Assembly: GCF_000245755.1 (NCBI RefSeq)
Contig: NZ_JH601088.1
Location: forward strand, 1,171,782 to 1,235,781
Origin: Helcococcus kunzii ATCC 51366
GTDB lineage: Bacteria; Bacillota; Clostridia; Tissierellales; Peptoniphilaceae
Length of the DNA: 64,000 nucleotides
Direction: 5' to 3'
Shown here: positions 45,181 through 53,792 of the stretch, in pieces
How positions within the stretch are numbered: position 1 is the stretch's first letter
How the letters are laid out: each line of letters begins with the position of its first letter
The notes under the pieces: generated by a model
The model's input: only the letters and a program-made list of their open reading frames with translations
What the model was told of the DNA's origin: nothing
Databases searched by the model: none
Position numbers and translations under genes: made by a program

Positions 45181-46974
45181 TTAATTTAAGTTAACCCAGA
45201 TACCTGGTTGACTTGAATCTTTTGAAAGATTTATCACTCCTGACTCCACTTTATAAATAAAATAATCACCCGGAGCAAGTTTAGTTGCAACATTTTGCTC
45301 ATTTATCGCATCAGTTGCTCTATTATATCCATCAACCTCTTCTATTAATTGATAAGATTCTCCCTCTTTTATCTTTTCGTCAGATTTTGATTCAACAAAT
45401 AATTTTTGAGGATTAATCCAAAGTCCTGGTTTTCCTTTAATTGTTGTGATATTTATCATTGAATTATCTTCTTGGTAAATGAAATAAACACCTTCAGATA
45501 AAACATTTATACTATTTTGTGTTGATATTGCATCATCAATTGATAAATACCCATTTGCTTTTTCTTTTAACTCAAAAGTTTTACTAAAAATAGAATCTTC
45601 ATTTTCAGAATCATCTTCTTTTTCAGTTTCTTTAACAGTTTCATCAGAAGTTTCTTTTTCTTTAACTTCTTCTATAGTCTCTTCTCTAGTATTTGGTTCT
45701 TTATCAATCTCTTCAGAAGTTTCTGTTTCTGTCTCCTTAATTGTTTCTTTAGGAACTTCTTTTACTGTAGTATTTTCTTTTATATCTTCTTCAGTTTCTT
45801 TTTCTTTAACTGTTTCCATTTCAGCTACTTTGACTTTAACAAGATCTAATTTTGAAGATTTTGCGATTTTATCTATTGCAGATTTTGTAATTTCTTCCTT
45901 ATTATAATCAAGTTTTTCAAGATCATCTTCTGAAATTTCATTGTCGATAAACTTATCTACCGCTTTGTTAAATGATAAATCTTCTTTAATACTACTTTCA
46001 TTTTTTGTCATTTGTTGCTTTTGTGTATAGTTAAAATTATCAGAAGGGTTAATCCAGATACCTGCTTCATAAGCTTCTTTTGTAATATTTAACATGCTGT
46101 TATATGATTTGAAGATATAATAATTACCTTTTTCTACATTTCTTATAGAATTCACTTTTTCTTTAGCATCTATAGAATTTACATATCCTTTTGTATCAGT
46201 TTTAAGTCTATAAGTTAAAATCTCACGCTTATTATCATTTGTAAGTTTTGTAGAATTTTCAATTCGATTATTTAAATTATTTGGATTTATCCACACTCCA
46301 GCAATGGATTCATCTTTAGTAATATTTAACATACCATTATATTTCTTATAAATAAAATAATTTCCCTTAGACACATTCATAATTCTATTTTTTTCATCCT
46401 TAGCATCAAAAGAATCCATATATCCTTTTGTATCTTCGGACAATATAAATTTATCTTGTGTTTCCAAATCATCAGAAACCATATTTTTAGAAGGATTTAT
46501 CCATCCGCCAGCTTGTCCTTCTACCTTAGTAATGTTTAACATACCATTATAAGATTTGTAAACATAGTATTCACCTGATTCATATACAGTTATAGGATTT
46601 TTACCTGATTTTGCATCATCAGAATCCATAAACGCTTGTACAGCATTTTCCAACACATACAAATTAGAATCATCTTGTTTATCAGTAGATTTAGACAAAG
46701 AAATATTGTCTACTGGATTTATCCATCCACCAGCTTCTCCCTCAACTTTGGTAATATTTAACATACCATCATGTTTTTTATAAATATGATACATCCCTTT
46801 TGGTAATGTTTTATTAGTCTTTGCTCTATTTTTTGCTTCTTGTGCTTCTTTATATACTTGCACACTATTATTCAATTGATAATCTTTAGCTAATGCTACA
46901 CCAACATTAGACAATAAATATGAAGCAGAAAATATTATTAATCCACCTTTTTTAATATAATCTTTTCTTTTCAT
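45181..46974 (-). CDS. Secreted protein with six 'GMLNIT...WINP' repeats and a Glu/Thr-rich linker
   Basis: A 597-residue protein with a signal peptide (about 1-32). Six copies of a ~55-residue module follow the pattern Y-x-L...GY...DA...G-x-Y-x-I-Y-K-x-x-x-G-M-L-N-I-T-K...G-x-W-I-N-P: four near the N-terminus and two at the C-terminus, split by a low-complexity Glu/Thr/Lys stretch (about 350-470). The module looks like an SH3-type wall-binding fold and also occurs three times in the protein at 47161. No catalytic domain or sorting signal is visible. Promoter-like TTGCAC and TATACT lie upstream. The role is probably wall binding; the family name is uncertain. Confidence 0.75.
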   Translation of the reverse strand: MKRKDYIKKGGLIIFSASYLLSNVGVALAKDYQLNNSVQVYKEAQEAKNRAKTNKTLPKGMYHIYKKHDGMLNITKVEGEAGGWINPVDNISLSKSTDKQDDSNLYVLENAVQAFMDSDDAKSGKNPITVYESGEYYVYKSYNGMLNITKVEGQAGGWINPSKNMVSDDLETQDKFILSEDTKGYMDSFDAKDEKNRIMNVSKGNYFIYKKYNGMLNITKDESIAGVWINPNNLNNRIENSTKLTNDNKREILTYRLKTDTKGYVNSIDAKEKVNSIRNVEKGNYYIFKSYNSMLNITKEAYEAGIWINPSDNFNYTQKQQMTKNESSIKEDLSFNKAVDKFIDNEISEDDLEKLDYNKEEITKSAIDKIAKSSKLDLVKVKVAEMETVKEKETEEDIKENTTVKEVPKETIKETETETSEEIDKEPNTREETIEEVKEKETSDETVKETEKEDDSENEDSIFSKTFELKEKANGYLSIDDAISTQNSINVLSEGVYFIYQEDNSMINITTIKGKPGLWINPQKLFVESKSDEKIKEGESYQLIEEVDGYNRATDAINEQNVATKLAPGDYFIYKVESGVINLSKDSSQPGIWVNLN

Positions 46975-47117
46975 TTTATATCCCCACAAAATTTAAATAA
47001 TACACTTAATCATAGTATATAACAATCTTTTAATAAGTGCAAAATAAATATCCATATTTATTATTTCTTTTTAATAGCATTGGCTAAGTCTAACTCAACT
47101 GATATTAGGGAAACCAT

Positions 47118-47143
47118 AAAAAAAGAAGGCTTCCGCCTTCTTT
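47118..47143 (-). terminator. Terminator after the three-repeat 3D-like protein
   Basis: AAAGAAGGC/GCCTTCTTT with a TTCC loop, followed by T residues on the minus strand. Confidence 0.92.
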
Positions 47144-47160
47144 ACTAATTAACTATTTAA

Positions 47161-48252
47161 TTATCTTGTATATACGTCAAAGTGATTTCCGTAAGTTCCT
47201 CTGTCATAAACTTTACCTTTGAATCCAAATGGTGTATTTATAACTGTTCCCTTAGGAGCACTGTTTGCTAATACAATGTATCCATCTTTGTCTGCAACAT
47301 ATCCAGCTGAGTTAACGTGTCTTCCAGGAATTCTTAGTCCTCTACCAGGTAAAACTCTTTGTGAATAGTAAGTGAATTTATAACCACTCCAGTTAACAAT
47401 ACCATTAAATTGTAATTGTCTTAGAGAATAAATCAATGGTGAACCATTAGTAATATCTCTAATTATTGTGCTTGAACCAGATGAAACTTTTGATTTAACC
47501 ACTGATTTAGCATTTGGGTTTATCCATGATCCTGGTACACCTTTTTTCTTTGATAAGTTTAACATACCATTGTATGATTTATAAATATAGTATGTACCTG
47601 CTGATACTGTTGAATTACTTCCAGAATTAGCTTTTGCTAATGCTGCATTTGTATATCCATTTACTGTGTATTTTAATGAATAAGTACCTGATGCTGGTTT
47701 TGTACTTTTTGTTGAAGTTGTATTATTTTTTGTTGTATTTGATACTTTTGCTGCACTTACAGTATTTGGGTTTACCCATGATCCTGGTGTGCCTTTTGTT
47801 CTAGTCAGATTTAACATACCATTGTATGTTTTGTAGATATAGTATGTGCCTTTTGATAAAGTTGTTTTTTGATTAACTTTATTTCTAGCATCTGCTGCAT
47901 TGCTATATCCTTTAGCTGTTGATTTTAATGTGTATGATCCAGCTTTTGGAGCTGAAACTGTAGTTGTTTTACTATTTGTTTTCGCTTGGTTTGGATTTAT
48001 CCATGCTCCAGGTTGACCTGCAACTCTAGATACATTGATCATTCCATTGAATTTTTTATATATATAGTAATTTCCTGCTGAATAAGTTCCTAAAGAAGAT
48101 ACTCCTCTTTTAGCGTTATCTGCATTCATATAAATCTTAACGTTGTTATCTAATTTATACTGACTAGCTGCGTCTACGTTTGCTATTGGTCCAAAAACCA
48201 AAGCAGCTGATAAAGTAACTAAACTTCCTAGTCTAATATGTTTTTTGTTCAT
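47161..48252 (-). CDS. Secreted cell-wall protein: three wall-binding-type repeats and a 3D-like C-terminal domain
   Basis: A 363-residue protein with signal peptide (about 1-30). Three copies of the ~55-residue GMLN(V/L)(S/T)...W-I/V-N-P module (about 31-270) are separated by Ser/Thr/Lys linkers. The C-terminal ~88 residues (FTYYSQRVLPG, LRIPGRHVNSAGYVADKDGY, DRGTYGNHFDVYTR) are nearly the same as the end of the YabE-like protein at 30973. ATG 48252 follows CGAAACGGAGG. Likely a wall hydrolase related to 3D-domain enzymes; activity is inferred. Confidence 0.82.
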   Translation of the reverse strand: MNKKHIRLGSLVTLSAALVFGPIANVDAASQYKLDNNVKIYMNADNAKRGVSSLGTYSAGNYYIYKKFNGMINVSRVAGQPGAWINPNQAKTNSKTTTVSAPKAGSYTLKSTAKGYSNAADARNKVNQKTTLSKGTYYIYKTYNGMLNLTRTKGTPGSWVNPNTVSAAKVSNTTKNNTTSTKSTKPASGTYSLKYTVNGYTNAALAKANSGSNSTVSAGTYYIYKSYNGMLNLSKKKGVPGSWINPNAKSVVKSKVSSGSSTIIRDITNGSPLIYSLRQLQFNGIVNWSGYKFTYYSQRVLPGRGLRIPGRHVNSAGYVADKDGYIVLANSAPKGTVINTPFGFKGKVYDRGTYGNHFDVYTR

Positions 48253-48277
48253 TTTTTCCTCCGTTTCGATACTTAAT

Positions 48278-48338
48278 ATCATATACAAATCGTAAAGAAA
48301 AATCAACAAAATAGTGACAAAAAAGTTACAAAGTTACA
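48278..48338 (-). promoter_or_regulatory. Promoter with WalR-box-like repeats for the three-repeat 3D-like gene
   Basis: On the minus strand TTGATT (48301-48306) and TATGAT (48278-48283) are 17 bases apart. Directly upstream lie TGTAAC-N5-TGTCAC (48314-48330) and one more TGTAAC (48333-48338), close to the WalR consensus TGTWAH-N5-TGTWAH. Confidence 0.6.
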
Positions 48339-48373
48339 AATTGTTAACAATTATATTTTATTCATTTTACTGT

Positions 48374-50209
48374 TTATTCGTCTTTAAAGTTCAATAATCT
48401 TAGACCATTCATTATAACCAAGATGGTTGAACCTTCGTGAAATACAACACCTGAAGGTAAATCTAATTTTCCTAAAATATTTAATATTATTAAAATTATG
48501 ATCACACTTATGGAAAAAATAATATTTTGCATTACAATTGATTGTAACTTTTTACTTAAATTGTAACTATGAGAAATCTTATTTATATCATTTTTTACAA
48601 TTACCATATCAGATGATTCCATAGCAATTGAACTACCACTTCCCATTGCAATACCAATATCTGCTCTTGCTAATGCTGGTGCATCATTTATACCATCGCC
48701 AATCATCGCAATCATATTGTATTCTTTATTCTTTTCTTCTAAATATTTTAACTTATCCTCTGGGAAACAATTCGCTTTATATTTTGGTATTTCTAGTTTT
48801 TCAGCGACATAATTTGCAACAGCTTCCCCATCACCTGTAAGCATTTCTACGTCTACATTATGATTTTGTAAACTTTTAACTGCTGGGTGCGCTTCTTCTC
48901 TTATCTTATCTGAGAAAATGAAATAACCAACAACTTCATTTCCTTTAGCGACGATAGATAAAGTTCTACCACTTTCTTTTTTTGAAAGGAAATTATTAGG
49001 ATCGCTATATTCTATAAAATCTGAAGCTTTACCGATTCTGATATCTCCCATTTTAAGACCAGATCCTGCCATTTCCTCAATTTCCACATTTGTGTCTATA
49101 CCACTTAGATCAATATCCTTAAATTTATTTACTATGCTCTTGGCAATCGGATGATTTGAATTTTGCTCTATGTACACTACTTTTTTCAATATATCTTCGT
49201 CAGCAAAATATTCTTCTATTTCAAAATCTCCTGTTGTTAAAGTACCTGTTTTGTCGGTCAATAGTAAATCTAATTTTTGTAAACTCTCTATAGATTTTGC
49301 TTTTCTAAATAAAACACCATGTTTTGCACTATTACTTATAGCACTTAATGTCGCTGGTGTAGCTGAAGCAACTAAAGCACATGGACTTGCTACTGTAAGA
49401 AGTACCATTCCTCTATAGAATGCATCTTGAAAACTCATCTTTGCAATCCATTGAAGAGCAAAAATGAATAACGGAACTGCTATCAATACAACCACAACAT
49501 ATACAGATTCAATCTTATCAATTATTTGTTCTTTTCTAGATGGTTTTGATTGCGCCTCTTCAACCATTTTAATTATTCCAGAGAATACTGTATCTTTTTT
49601 AAGCTTACTTACTCTTAAAGTAAATGAATTTCCTTCGTTAATAGTACCAGCAAAAACTTCCTCTCCTGCATCTTTTTTCACAGGAATGGATTCCCCAGTC
49701 AATGACGCTTCATTTACTAAAACTTCTGATTCTGCATATCCATCAATAGGTATTTGATCACCTTTACTTACAGAAATCTTATCATCAATTTTTAATTCAT
49801 CAGTTTTTACTTCAACAATGCTACCATCTTCTTTTATTAATTTAGCAACATCCGGTACATGTTTCAAAAGCTCACTAATTGCGTTACTAGATTTGCTGGA
49901 AACGAAACTCTCCAAAACTCCAGATGCGGCAAAAATGAATAAAAGCATTGCCCCTTCAGAATAATAATCTATTAAAACAGCTCCAATCGCTGCAAGTAAC
50001 ATCAACAAATCAACATTTAGTTTTTTCTCGCTTATAGTACTCTTTACAGCATCAATAGTAATATAAAATCCGAGTACAAACATTGATGATACAAATACAA
50101 TTTTGGAAAGAAGTTCATTACTACCTTCTAAAATAAAGCCCATTATCATCAAAAATGTACCTACAAGTAACGCTCGCCCTTTCTTCTCTCGAACCAAATA
50201 ATTTAACAT
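48374..50209 (-). CDS. P1B-4-type metal-exporting ATPase (Co/Ni/Fe/Zn class)
   Basis: A 611-residue P-type ATPase without an N-terminal metal-binding domain. It has TGES (about 171-174), the SPC motif of the metal-binding helix (275-277), the phosphorylated Asp319 in DKTGTLT, GDGINDAPAL and HEGST in the last helix pair. SPC plus HEG(G/S)T defines P1B-4 pumps such as CoaT and PfeT. It exports a divalent metal from the cytoplasm. The NiCo riboswitch upstream argues for Co2+/Ni2+, with Fe2+ also possible. Confidence 0.92.
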   Translation of the reverse strand: MLNYLVREKKGRALLVGTFLMIMGFILEGSNELLSKIVFVSSMFVLGFYITIDAVKSTISEKKLNVDLLMLLAAIGAVLIDYYSEGAMLLFIFAASGVLESFVSSKSSNAISELLKHVPDVAKLIKEDGSIVEVKTDELKIDDKISVSKGDQIPIDGYAESEVLVNEASLTGESIPVKKDAGEEVFAGTINEGNSFTLRVSKLKKDTVFSGIIKMVEEAQSKPSRKEQIIDKIESVYVVVVLIAVPLFIFALQWIAKMSFQDAFYRGMVLLTVASPCALVASATPATLSAISNSAKHGVLFRKAKSIESLQKLDLLLTDKTGTLTTGDFEIEEYFADEDILKKVVYIEQNSNHPIAKSIVNKFKDIDLSGIDTNVEIEEMAGSGLKMGDIRIGKASDFIEYSDPNNFLSKKESGRTLSIVAKGNEVVGYFIFSDKIREEAHPAVKSLQNHNVDVEMLTGDGEAVANYVAEKLEIPKYKANCFPEDKLKYLEEKNKEYNMIAMIGDGINDAPALARADIGIAMGSGSSIAMESSDMVIVKNDINKISHSYNLSKKLQSIVMQNIIFSISVIIILIILNILGKLDLPSGVVFHEGSTILVIMNGLRLLNFKDE

Positions 50210-50330
50210 ATTTATCCTCCCTTAAATAAATGTTATTTTGTAAATATATTTGTAACTAATAAATAAATTCTAAGTAACAAAAATTTCATTAGTCTGGTAT
50301 ACCCTGCCCCATTAACAAGCTTTCCCTAAT

Positions 50331-50452
50331 AAAAAAACGCACCATAAGACAGTAGTACTGTCTCACAGTGCGTTGTTAATTACGCTTCTGCTGCTATATT
50401 TACTATAGCCGGGCTGCATGGAAAATTTCCACCGCTTGCTCAGATAAAATTC
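50331..50452 (-). ncRNA. NiCo (czcD) riboswitch with terminator, upstream of the P1B-4 ATPase
   Basis: Read on the minus strand, the leader holds the motif order I know from the NiCo/czcD class: GAGCAAGC, a hairpin arm ending ATGCAGCC, GGC-loop-GCAGCAGAAGCG and AACGCACTGTGAGACAG. A hairpin formed by the ACGCAC...GTGCGT segment (50334-50372) ends in seven T residues, so it works as an intrinsic terminator overlapping the 3' side of the aptamer. Metal binding should prevent termination and switch the pump on. No software match was run. Confidence 0.85.
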
Positions 50453-50580
50453 TATAAAATAGAAAGTATTTATTTGTTAATTTAATCATATAATAAAAAA
50501 TTTAAAATGTCAATTTTAGGAATGTATACTGTAGAAAAATAAATCAATTTGCTTACCAAAATAATATACACTTATTAATT

Positions 50581-51051
50581 CTACTTAAAACTCAGCTTTT
50601 CTAATATATAGTCTAGATAGGTTTCTTTATCATAAATTATTCTTGCTTCTACAGGCATCGATAGAACTAAAGGAATAACCTCTCCATCTTTTTTTAATTC
50701 TTTTTCTTCTATTTCAATAATAGCTTTATAAAAAATATTGTTTCATTCAGGAGTTTGTGAAGTAAATACGCCTTTTTCTATACTAAAAATCTTCCCTTTT
50801 AATGTCCCATATCTATAAGCATTTTCTCCTATAATGGCTACATCAACATCCTGCTTTTCTCTAATTTTTGAAATATCTGATATGTTTATATAAGATTCAA
50901 CATAATAAGTATTTTTTTCAAGCTCAGAAATTTCAGCTAATGTTTGATTTAATTGTACATTAACACCTTCTTTTATAGTATTAATATAATGTACAAATCC
51001 TGACTTTAAAAAATCTATAGAAAAAATAATTATCTTAATTTTATTTCTCAT
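50581..51051 (-). pseudogene. Truncated HlyD-type bacteriocin export accessory protein with an in-frame TGA
   Basis: The frame encodes the C-terminal half of a bacteriocin secretion accessory (HlyD-family) protein: SGFVHYINTIKEG, YYVESYINISDISKI, then PLVLSMPVEARIIYD and ETYLDYILEKL at the end. The N-terminal membrane and coiled-coil part is missing; only a short hydrophobic stretch precedes. A TGA (50743-50745) interrupts the frame after TSQTPE. Two lesions make it a clear pseudogene. It is part of the decayed bacteriocin locus. Confidence 0.8.
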
Positions 51052-51230
51052 TAATAGAATAACCTATTATTCCACAAAGCCCATAAAAATATACTAGATA
51101 GTTCTACAGAAACACCTATTACAATAGGATTACCTGCTAATGAAGATGTTTTTGCAGTAAATGTCAGAAAAATATAGCTGTTAGTGCTTTCTATACATAA
51201 TTTTGTGGATATATTAATTTCGTTTTTTCC
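51051..51230 (-). pseudogene. Hydrophobic remnant without a start codon
   Basis: An open frame of about 59 codons (containing LAGNPIVIGVSVELSSIF and ending WALWNNRLFY) lacks ATG, GTG or TTG at a usable place. Its stop overlaps the ATG of the HlyD remnant (TAATG). It resembles the hydrophobic end of a bacteriocin-like peptide, but I cannot assign it. Confidence 0.35.
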
Positions 51231-51242
51231 TTACTTATTATA

Positions 51243-51818
51243 TTAATTGTAAATAGGCATAATTTTTTTCTTAAATTTACCTACATAACCTCTAGAATAA
51301 CAGTTTTCTTCAACATCAACTTCAATTAAATCTATATCTTTTATTTCATAATTATTTAATATAATTAAGCTGTATTCAACTATATGGTTTTCATCATCAT
51401 AAACAAAAAATCCTATATTTTTCCTATGATTAATTTGAATCTTTTCTCTAACTAGCTTAATAAATGTCTCTATTTCTTTTTTTTCAAATTCTGTTGTATC
51501 TCCAATATTTGAAATCCAAAAATTATTGTATGGTTTTTTTTGTAAAATTTTATATATAAGCTGATTTTTTTTCTCTTGATTTAAGATTAAATAAGTTGCT
51601 ACAATTATTATTTGATTTATCCCAAATATTAATAGTGTACCTAAATCTAAAACATTATTATTTTTAAAATATTTTATTATTATTGTTAATAAGACTATTT
51701 CAATAATAATAAAATAATTACCTAATTCAAATTTTATACTTCTTAAAAAGATTATAATAAAAAAAATCGCATAAAAAACTATGTAGCTTAATATAAAATC
51801 TATTATTATATCTATCAC
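51243..51818 (-). CDS. Membrane protein after the bacteriocin gene, candidate immunity protein
   Basis: A 191-residue protein with four probable membrane helices (about 1-80) and a soluble C-terminal part (about 85-191). It starts with GTG directly after the bacteriocin stop, with only a weak AGG upstream, so translation is probably coupled. I know no family for it. Its position immediately downstream of a double-glycine precursor is where immunity genes lie. Function is inferred from context. Confidence 0.5.
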   Translation of the reverse strand: MIDIIIDFILSYIVFYAIFFIIIFLRSIKFELGNYFIIIEIVLLTIIIKYFKNNNVLDLGTLLIFGINQIIIVATYLILNQEKKNQLIYKILQKKPYNNFWISNIGDTTEFEKKEIETFIKLVREKIQINHRKNIGFFVYDDENHIVEYSLIILNNYEIKDIDLIEVDVEENCYSRGYVGKFKKKIMPIYN

Positions 51819-52073
51819 TTAAAAACCTATTGTAAAAGATGTATTGGTTGCATATACTATTGCTAAAGTTCCTGCTACAGCAACTAATACACCCGATAAT
51901 GTAAAACCTAATGATGCAACAGCCCAAGATCCTAAAGTCCCTTTTGCTAAAATTCCTTTTGCTAAAGCTTGGTTAATAGATCTTCTATTTACTGTTACTG
52001 ACCATCCTCCATCTAAATACATCATCTCATTTTGTTCTATCTCAACATAATTATTTGGTAATACTAATTGCAT
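51819..52073 (-). CDS. Class II bacteriocin precursor with double-glycine leader
   Basis: An 84-residue precursor. The leader (LPNNYVEIEQNEMMYLDGG, residues 5-23) has the spaced hydrophobic residues and terminal Gly-Gly recognised by C39 peptidase exporters. The predicted mature peptide is 61 residues, starting WSVTVNRRSINQAL and rich in Ala/Gly/Val, with one hydrophobic helix. AGGAGG precedes the start. It is the only intact precursor in the locus. The exporter remnants nearby are broken, so export would need another transporter. Confidence 0.8.
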   Translation of the reverse strand: MQLVLPNNYVEIEQNEMMYLDGGWSVTVNRRSINQALAKGILAKGTLGSWAVASLGFTLSGVLVAVAGTLAIVYATNTSFTIGF

Positions 52074-52267
52074 TTTTTCCTCCTTGGTTAGTATTATTCT
52101 TTATGATATTTTTCATAAAAATGGTGACTTTCTTACATGTATTTTATTATTTCAAAATCATTTTCTAAAATATCTAAAATATTTATTTAGAAGAAATTTT
52201 TTTTTAATTATTTTAAACATAGATATTACTATTTTTTTATTGTATTTATACCTAACCGATAAATTAT

Positions 52268-52667
52268 CTATTTGACAATCTTTATTAACTTAAAAATTTT
52301 TAAAAAAAATACACTAAATAATGCACCGATAAATGTTAGAAGTGTATACTTCAAAATATAATTATCTTTAACATAAAAAGTATTCACAAATATATATCCT
52401 AGTAATAGAAAAATAGGCATGCAGAATAAGACGAAAAAAGGAATAAAGTGTTTTTTTTTTACATACTCATTACATATATATTGAACACCTTCACTAATAT
52501 ATATGTCTTTTATAATTTTAATTTCTATTTTATCAACTGTTTCTAAATTAATGAATTTTATTTGTGTAGATTTTATACCTTCAAATATATTCTCATCACT
52601 TATTCCAGTTAAAAATATTAATATAAAATTTAAATAATAAATAATTTTGTTTATTAGATTTTTTCAT
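52268..52667 (-). pseudogene. Small membrane protein gene with a frameshift in the poly-A after the start codon
   Basis: ATG at 52667 is followed by six A residues. As it stands the frame ends after 23 codons. With one A fewer, the frame opens through about 131 codons to TAG at 52268: a signal-like N-terminal helix, a soluble middle part and two further helices (FIPFFVLFCMPIFLLLGYIF and YTLLTFIGALFSVFFLKIF). The single-base slip in a homopolymer may be a mutation, phase variation or a sequencing error. No family is recognised. Confidence 0.6.
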
Positions 52668-52687
52668 AATATGGCAATAATTCAATA

Positions 52688-52839
52688 GTTAATTTATCTA
52701 TTTTATCAATATTGATAATATTTTTAGATTTAAGTTCTTCAAAAGCATATGTTTTTTTATCAGGTTAATTTATCTATTTTATCAATATTGATAATATTTT
52801 TAGATTTAAGTTCTTCAAAAGCATATGTTTTTTTATCAG
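52688..52839. repeat. Perfect 76-bp tandem duplication
   Basis: Bases 52688-52763 and 52764-52839 are identical. Because 76 is not a multiple of 3, the duplication breaks the reading frame of the small gene it lies in. The lack of any difference between copies points to a very recent event. Confidence 0.95.
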
Positions 52840-52897
52840 AAGTAATTTTAAGATATTTTGAAATTGTAACATTTTTATACTCAATAAATATATCCAT
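52760..52897 (-). pseudogene. Small gene truncated by the 76-bp duplication
   Basis: ATG 52897 (AGGAG upstream) opens a 45-codon frame (MDIFIEYKNVTISKYL onward) that hits TGA inside the second duplicate. With one copy removed the frame would run to about 55 residues, ending LLPYYEKI with its TAA overlapping the start of the next gene. The intact ancestor was therefore a small soluble protein coupled to that gene. Unknown family. Confidence 0.65.
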
Positions 52898-52905
52898 ATT
52901 ATCTC

Positions 52906-53212
52906 CTAATAAATCCACCCATTTAAATCTCCATCTGCATAATCAGATAAAAATGCTATGGACCCTCCTAAACTTAAAAAAACTTACCGCATTGCCAATT
53001 AATAGCTTTGTCATTACTGATGTAGATAAATTTATTGTTCCTCCAATTGCTTTGTTAAAGCCCATTTTGCTACTCCAGCTATTTTAGGAGCATATTTTTT
53101 TACTATGCTTTTTGCAGCTTCTTTACCTAACCATTTTAGTGGAGCTTTTGATATTCCTATTGGTGTTGCTAATAATACGGCATCTATAGCAAATGAAACT
53201 GTTTTTTTATAT
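52906..53212 (-). pseudogene. Bacteriocin-like hydrophobic protein with two frameshifts
   Basis: Three frames must be joined to read it: VSFAIDAVLLATPIGIS to VAKWA, then KAIGGTINLSTSVMTKLLIG, then LGGSIAFLSDYADGDLNGWIY. The shifts lie near 53050 and 52980, the latter at a run of seven T. There is no start codon or leader. The ending (D-G-D-L-N-G-W-I-Y) resembles that of the protein at 53448 (D-G-K-Q-D-G-W-I), so the two are probably paralogs. Confidence 0.6.
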
Positions 53213-53224
53213 TAATCACAAGAA

Positions 53225-53470
53225 TTAATTTACTCTATTATTATTTTGGGTTACGTCATCAAATAAAGTAATTAATGTTGCACCAAAAATTGAGCCAATT
53301 ATTATTTGAACTATTTCATTTAATTCTAAAAGTATTGTAATACTAATCAATATTAATATAATCGCAAAACTAATAATTACTTTTTTCTTTTTAAATAACC
53401 CTAATATATAATATGTTAAAATAAGTGTAATTAGTCCAATGACTAAATTAGAATACTTTAATCCATCCAT
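53225..53470 (-). CDS. Small two- to three-helix membrane protein, candidate immunity protein
   Basis: An 81-residue protein with hydrophobic segments LVIGLITLILTYYILGLF, VIISFAIILILISITIL and VQIIIGSIFGATLITLF. Its ATG lies inside the 3' end of the bacteriocin-like gene at 53448 (23-base overlap), typical of toxin-immunity coupling. No family recognised. Confidence 0.5.
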   Translation of the reverse strand: MDGLKYSNLVIGLITLILTYYILGLFKKKKVIISFAIILILISITILLELNEIVQIIIGSIFGATLITLFDDVTQNNNRVN

Positions 53471-53780
53471 CTTGCTTTCCGTCCCTTTTATCTAGCTTAT
53501 TTGCAAAACTACTAGCAAATCCTGAAATTCCTCCACTTACTATAGTACGTAGCCATGATGCAGCTAATGAATTTCCTATTTTTATTCCTACTACACCTAA
53601 AGCCTTGACAATACTTGCAGCTAGAGCGTTTCTCAATCCCATAGATCCAAGCACTATTTTTAGTCCACCACTTGCAACGGCGCCTCCACTTGCTGCTAAA
53701 AAAGCATAAGTTACAGCAGTGATCGTACCTGTTACAGACCATGTCGGTATACTTAATCCTCTGAAGGCTGTATATAATTC
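53448..53780 (-). pseudogene. Bacteriocin-like Gly/Ala-rich protein lacking a leader and start
   Basis: The stop-to-stop frame encodes 110 residues starting ELYTAFRGLSIPTWSVTG and containing long Ala/Gly/Val stretches (TYAFLAASGGAVASGG, ALGVVGIKIGNSLAASW), then a charged end with DGKQDGWIKVF. A TAG at 53781 directly precedes it and no start codon or leader is present; the first ATG is at 53654. It looks like the mature part of a large bacteriocin whose 5' end has been lost. Confidence 0.55.
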
Positions 53781-53792
53781 CTAACCAAAATA

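Noticed and set aside
52749..53087. 112-codon plus-strand frame in the bacteriocin locus
   Set aside because: It is a shadow of the minus-strand pseudogenes and the 76-bp duplication, with no ribosome binding site.
53512..53742. Cys-rich minus-strand frame that looked like a small cysteine-rich peptide
   Set aside because: It is the out-of-frame translation of the Gly/Ala-rich bacteriocin-like gene at 53448, whose GGT/GCA codons give the Cys and Arg residues.
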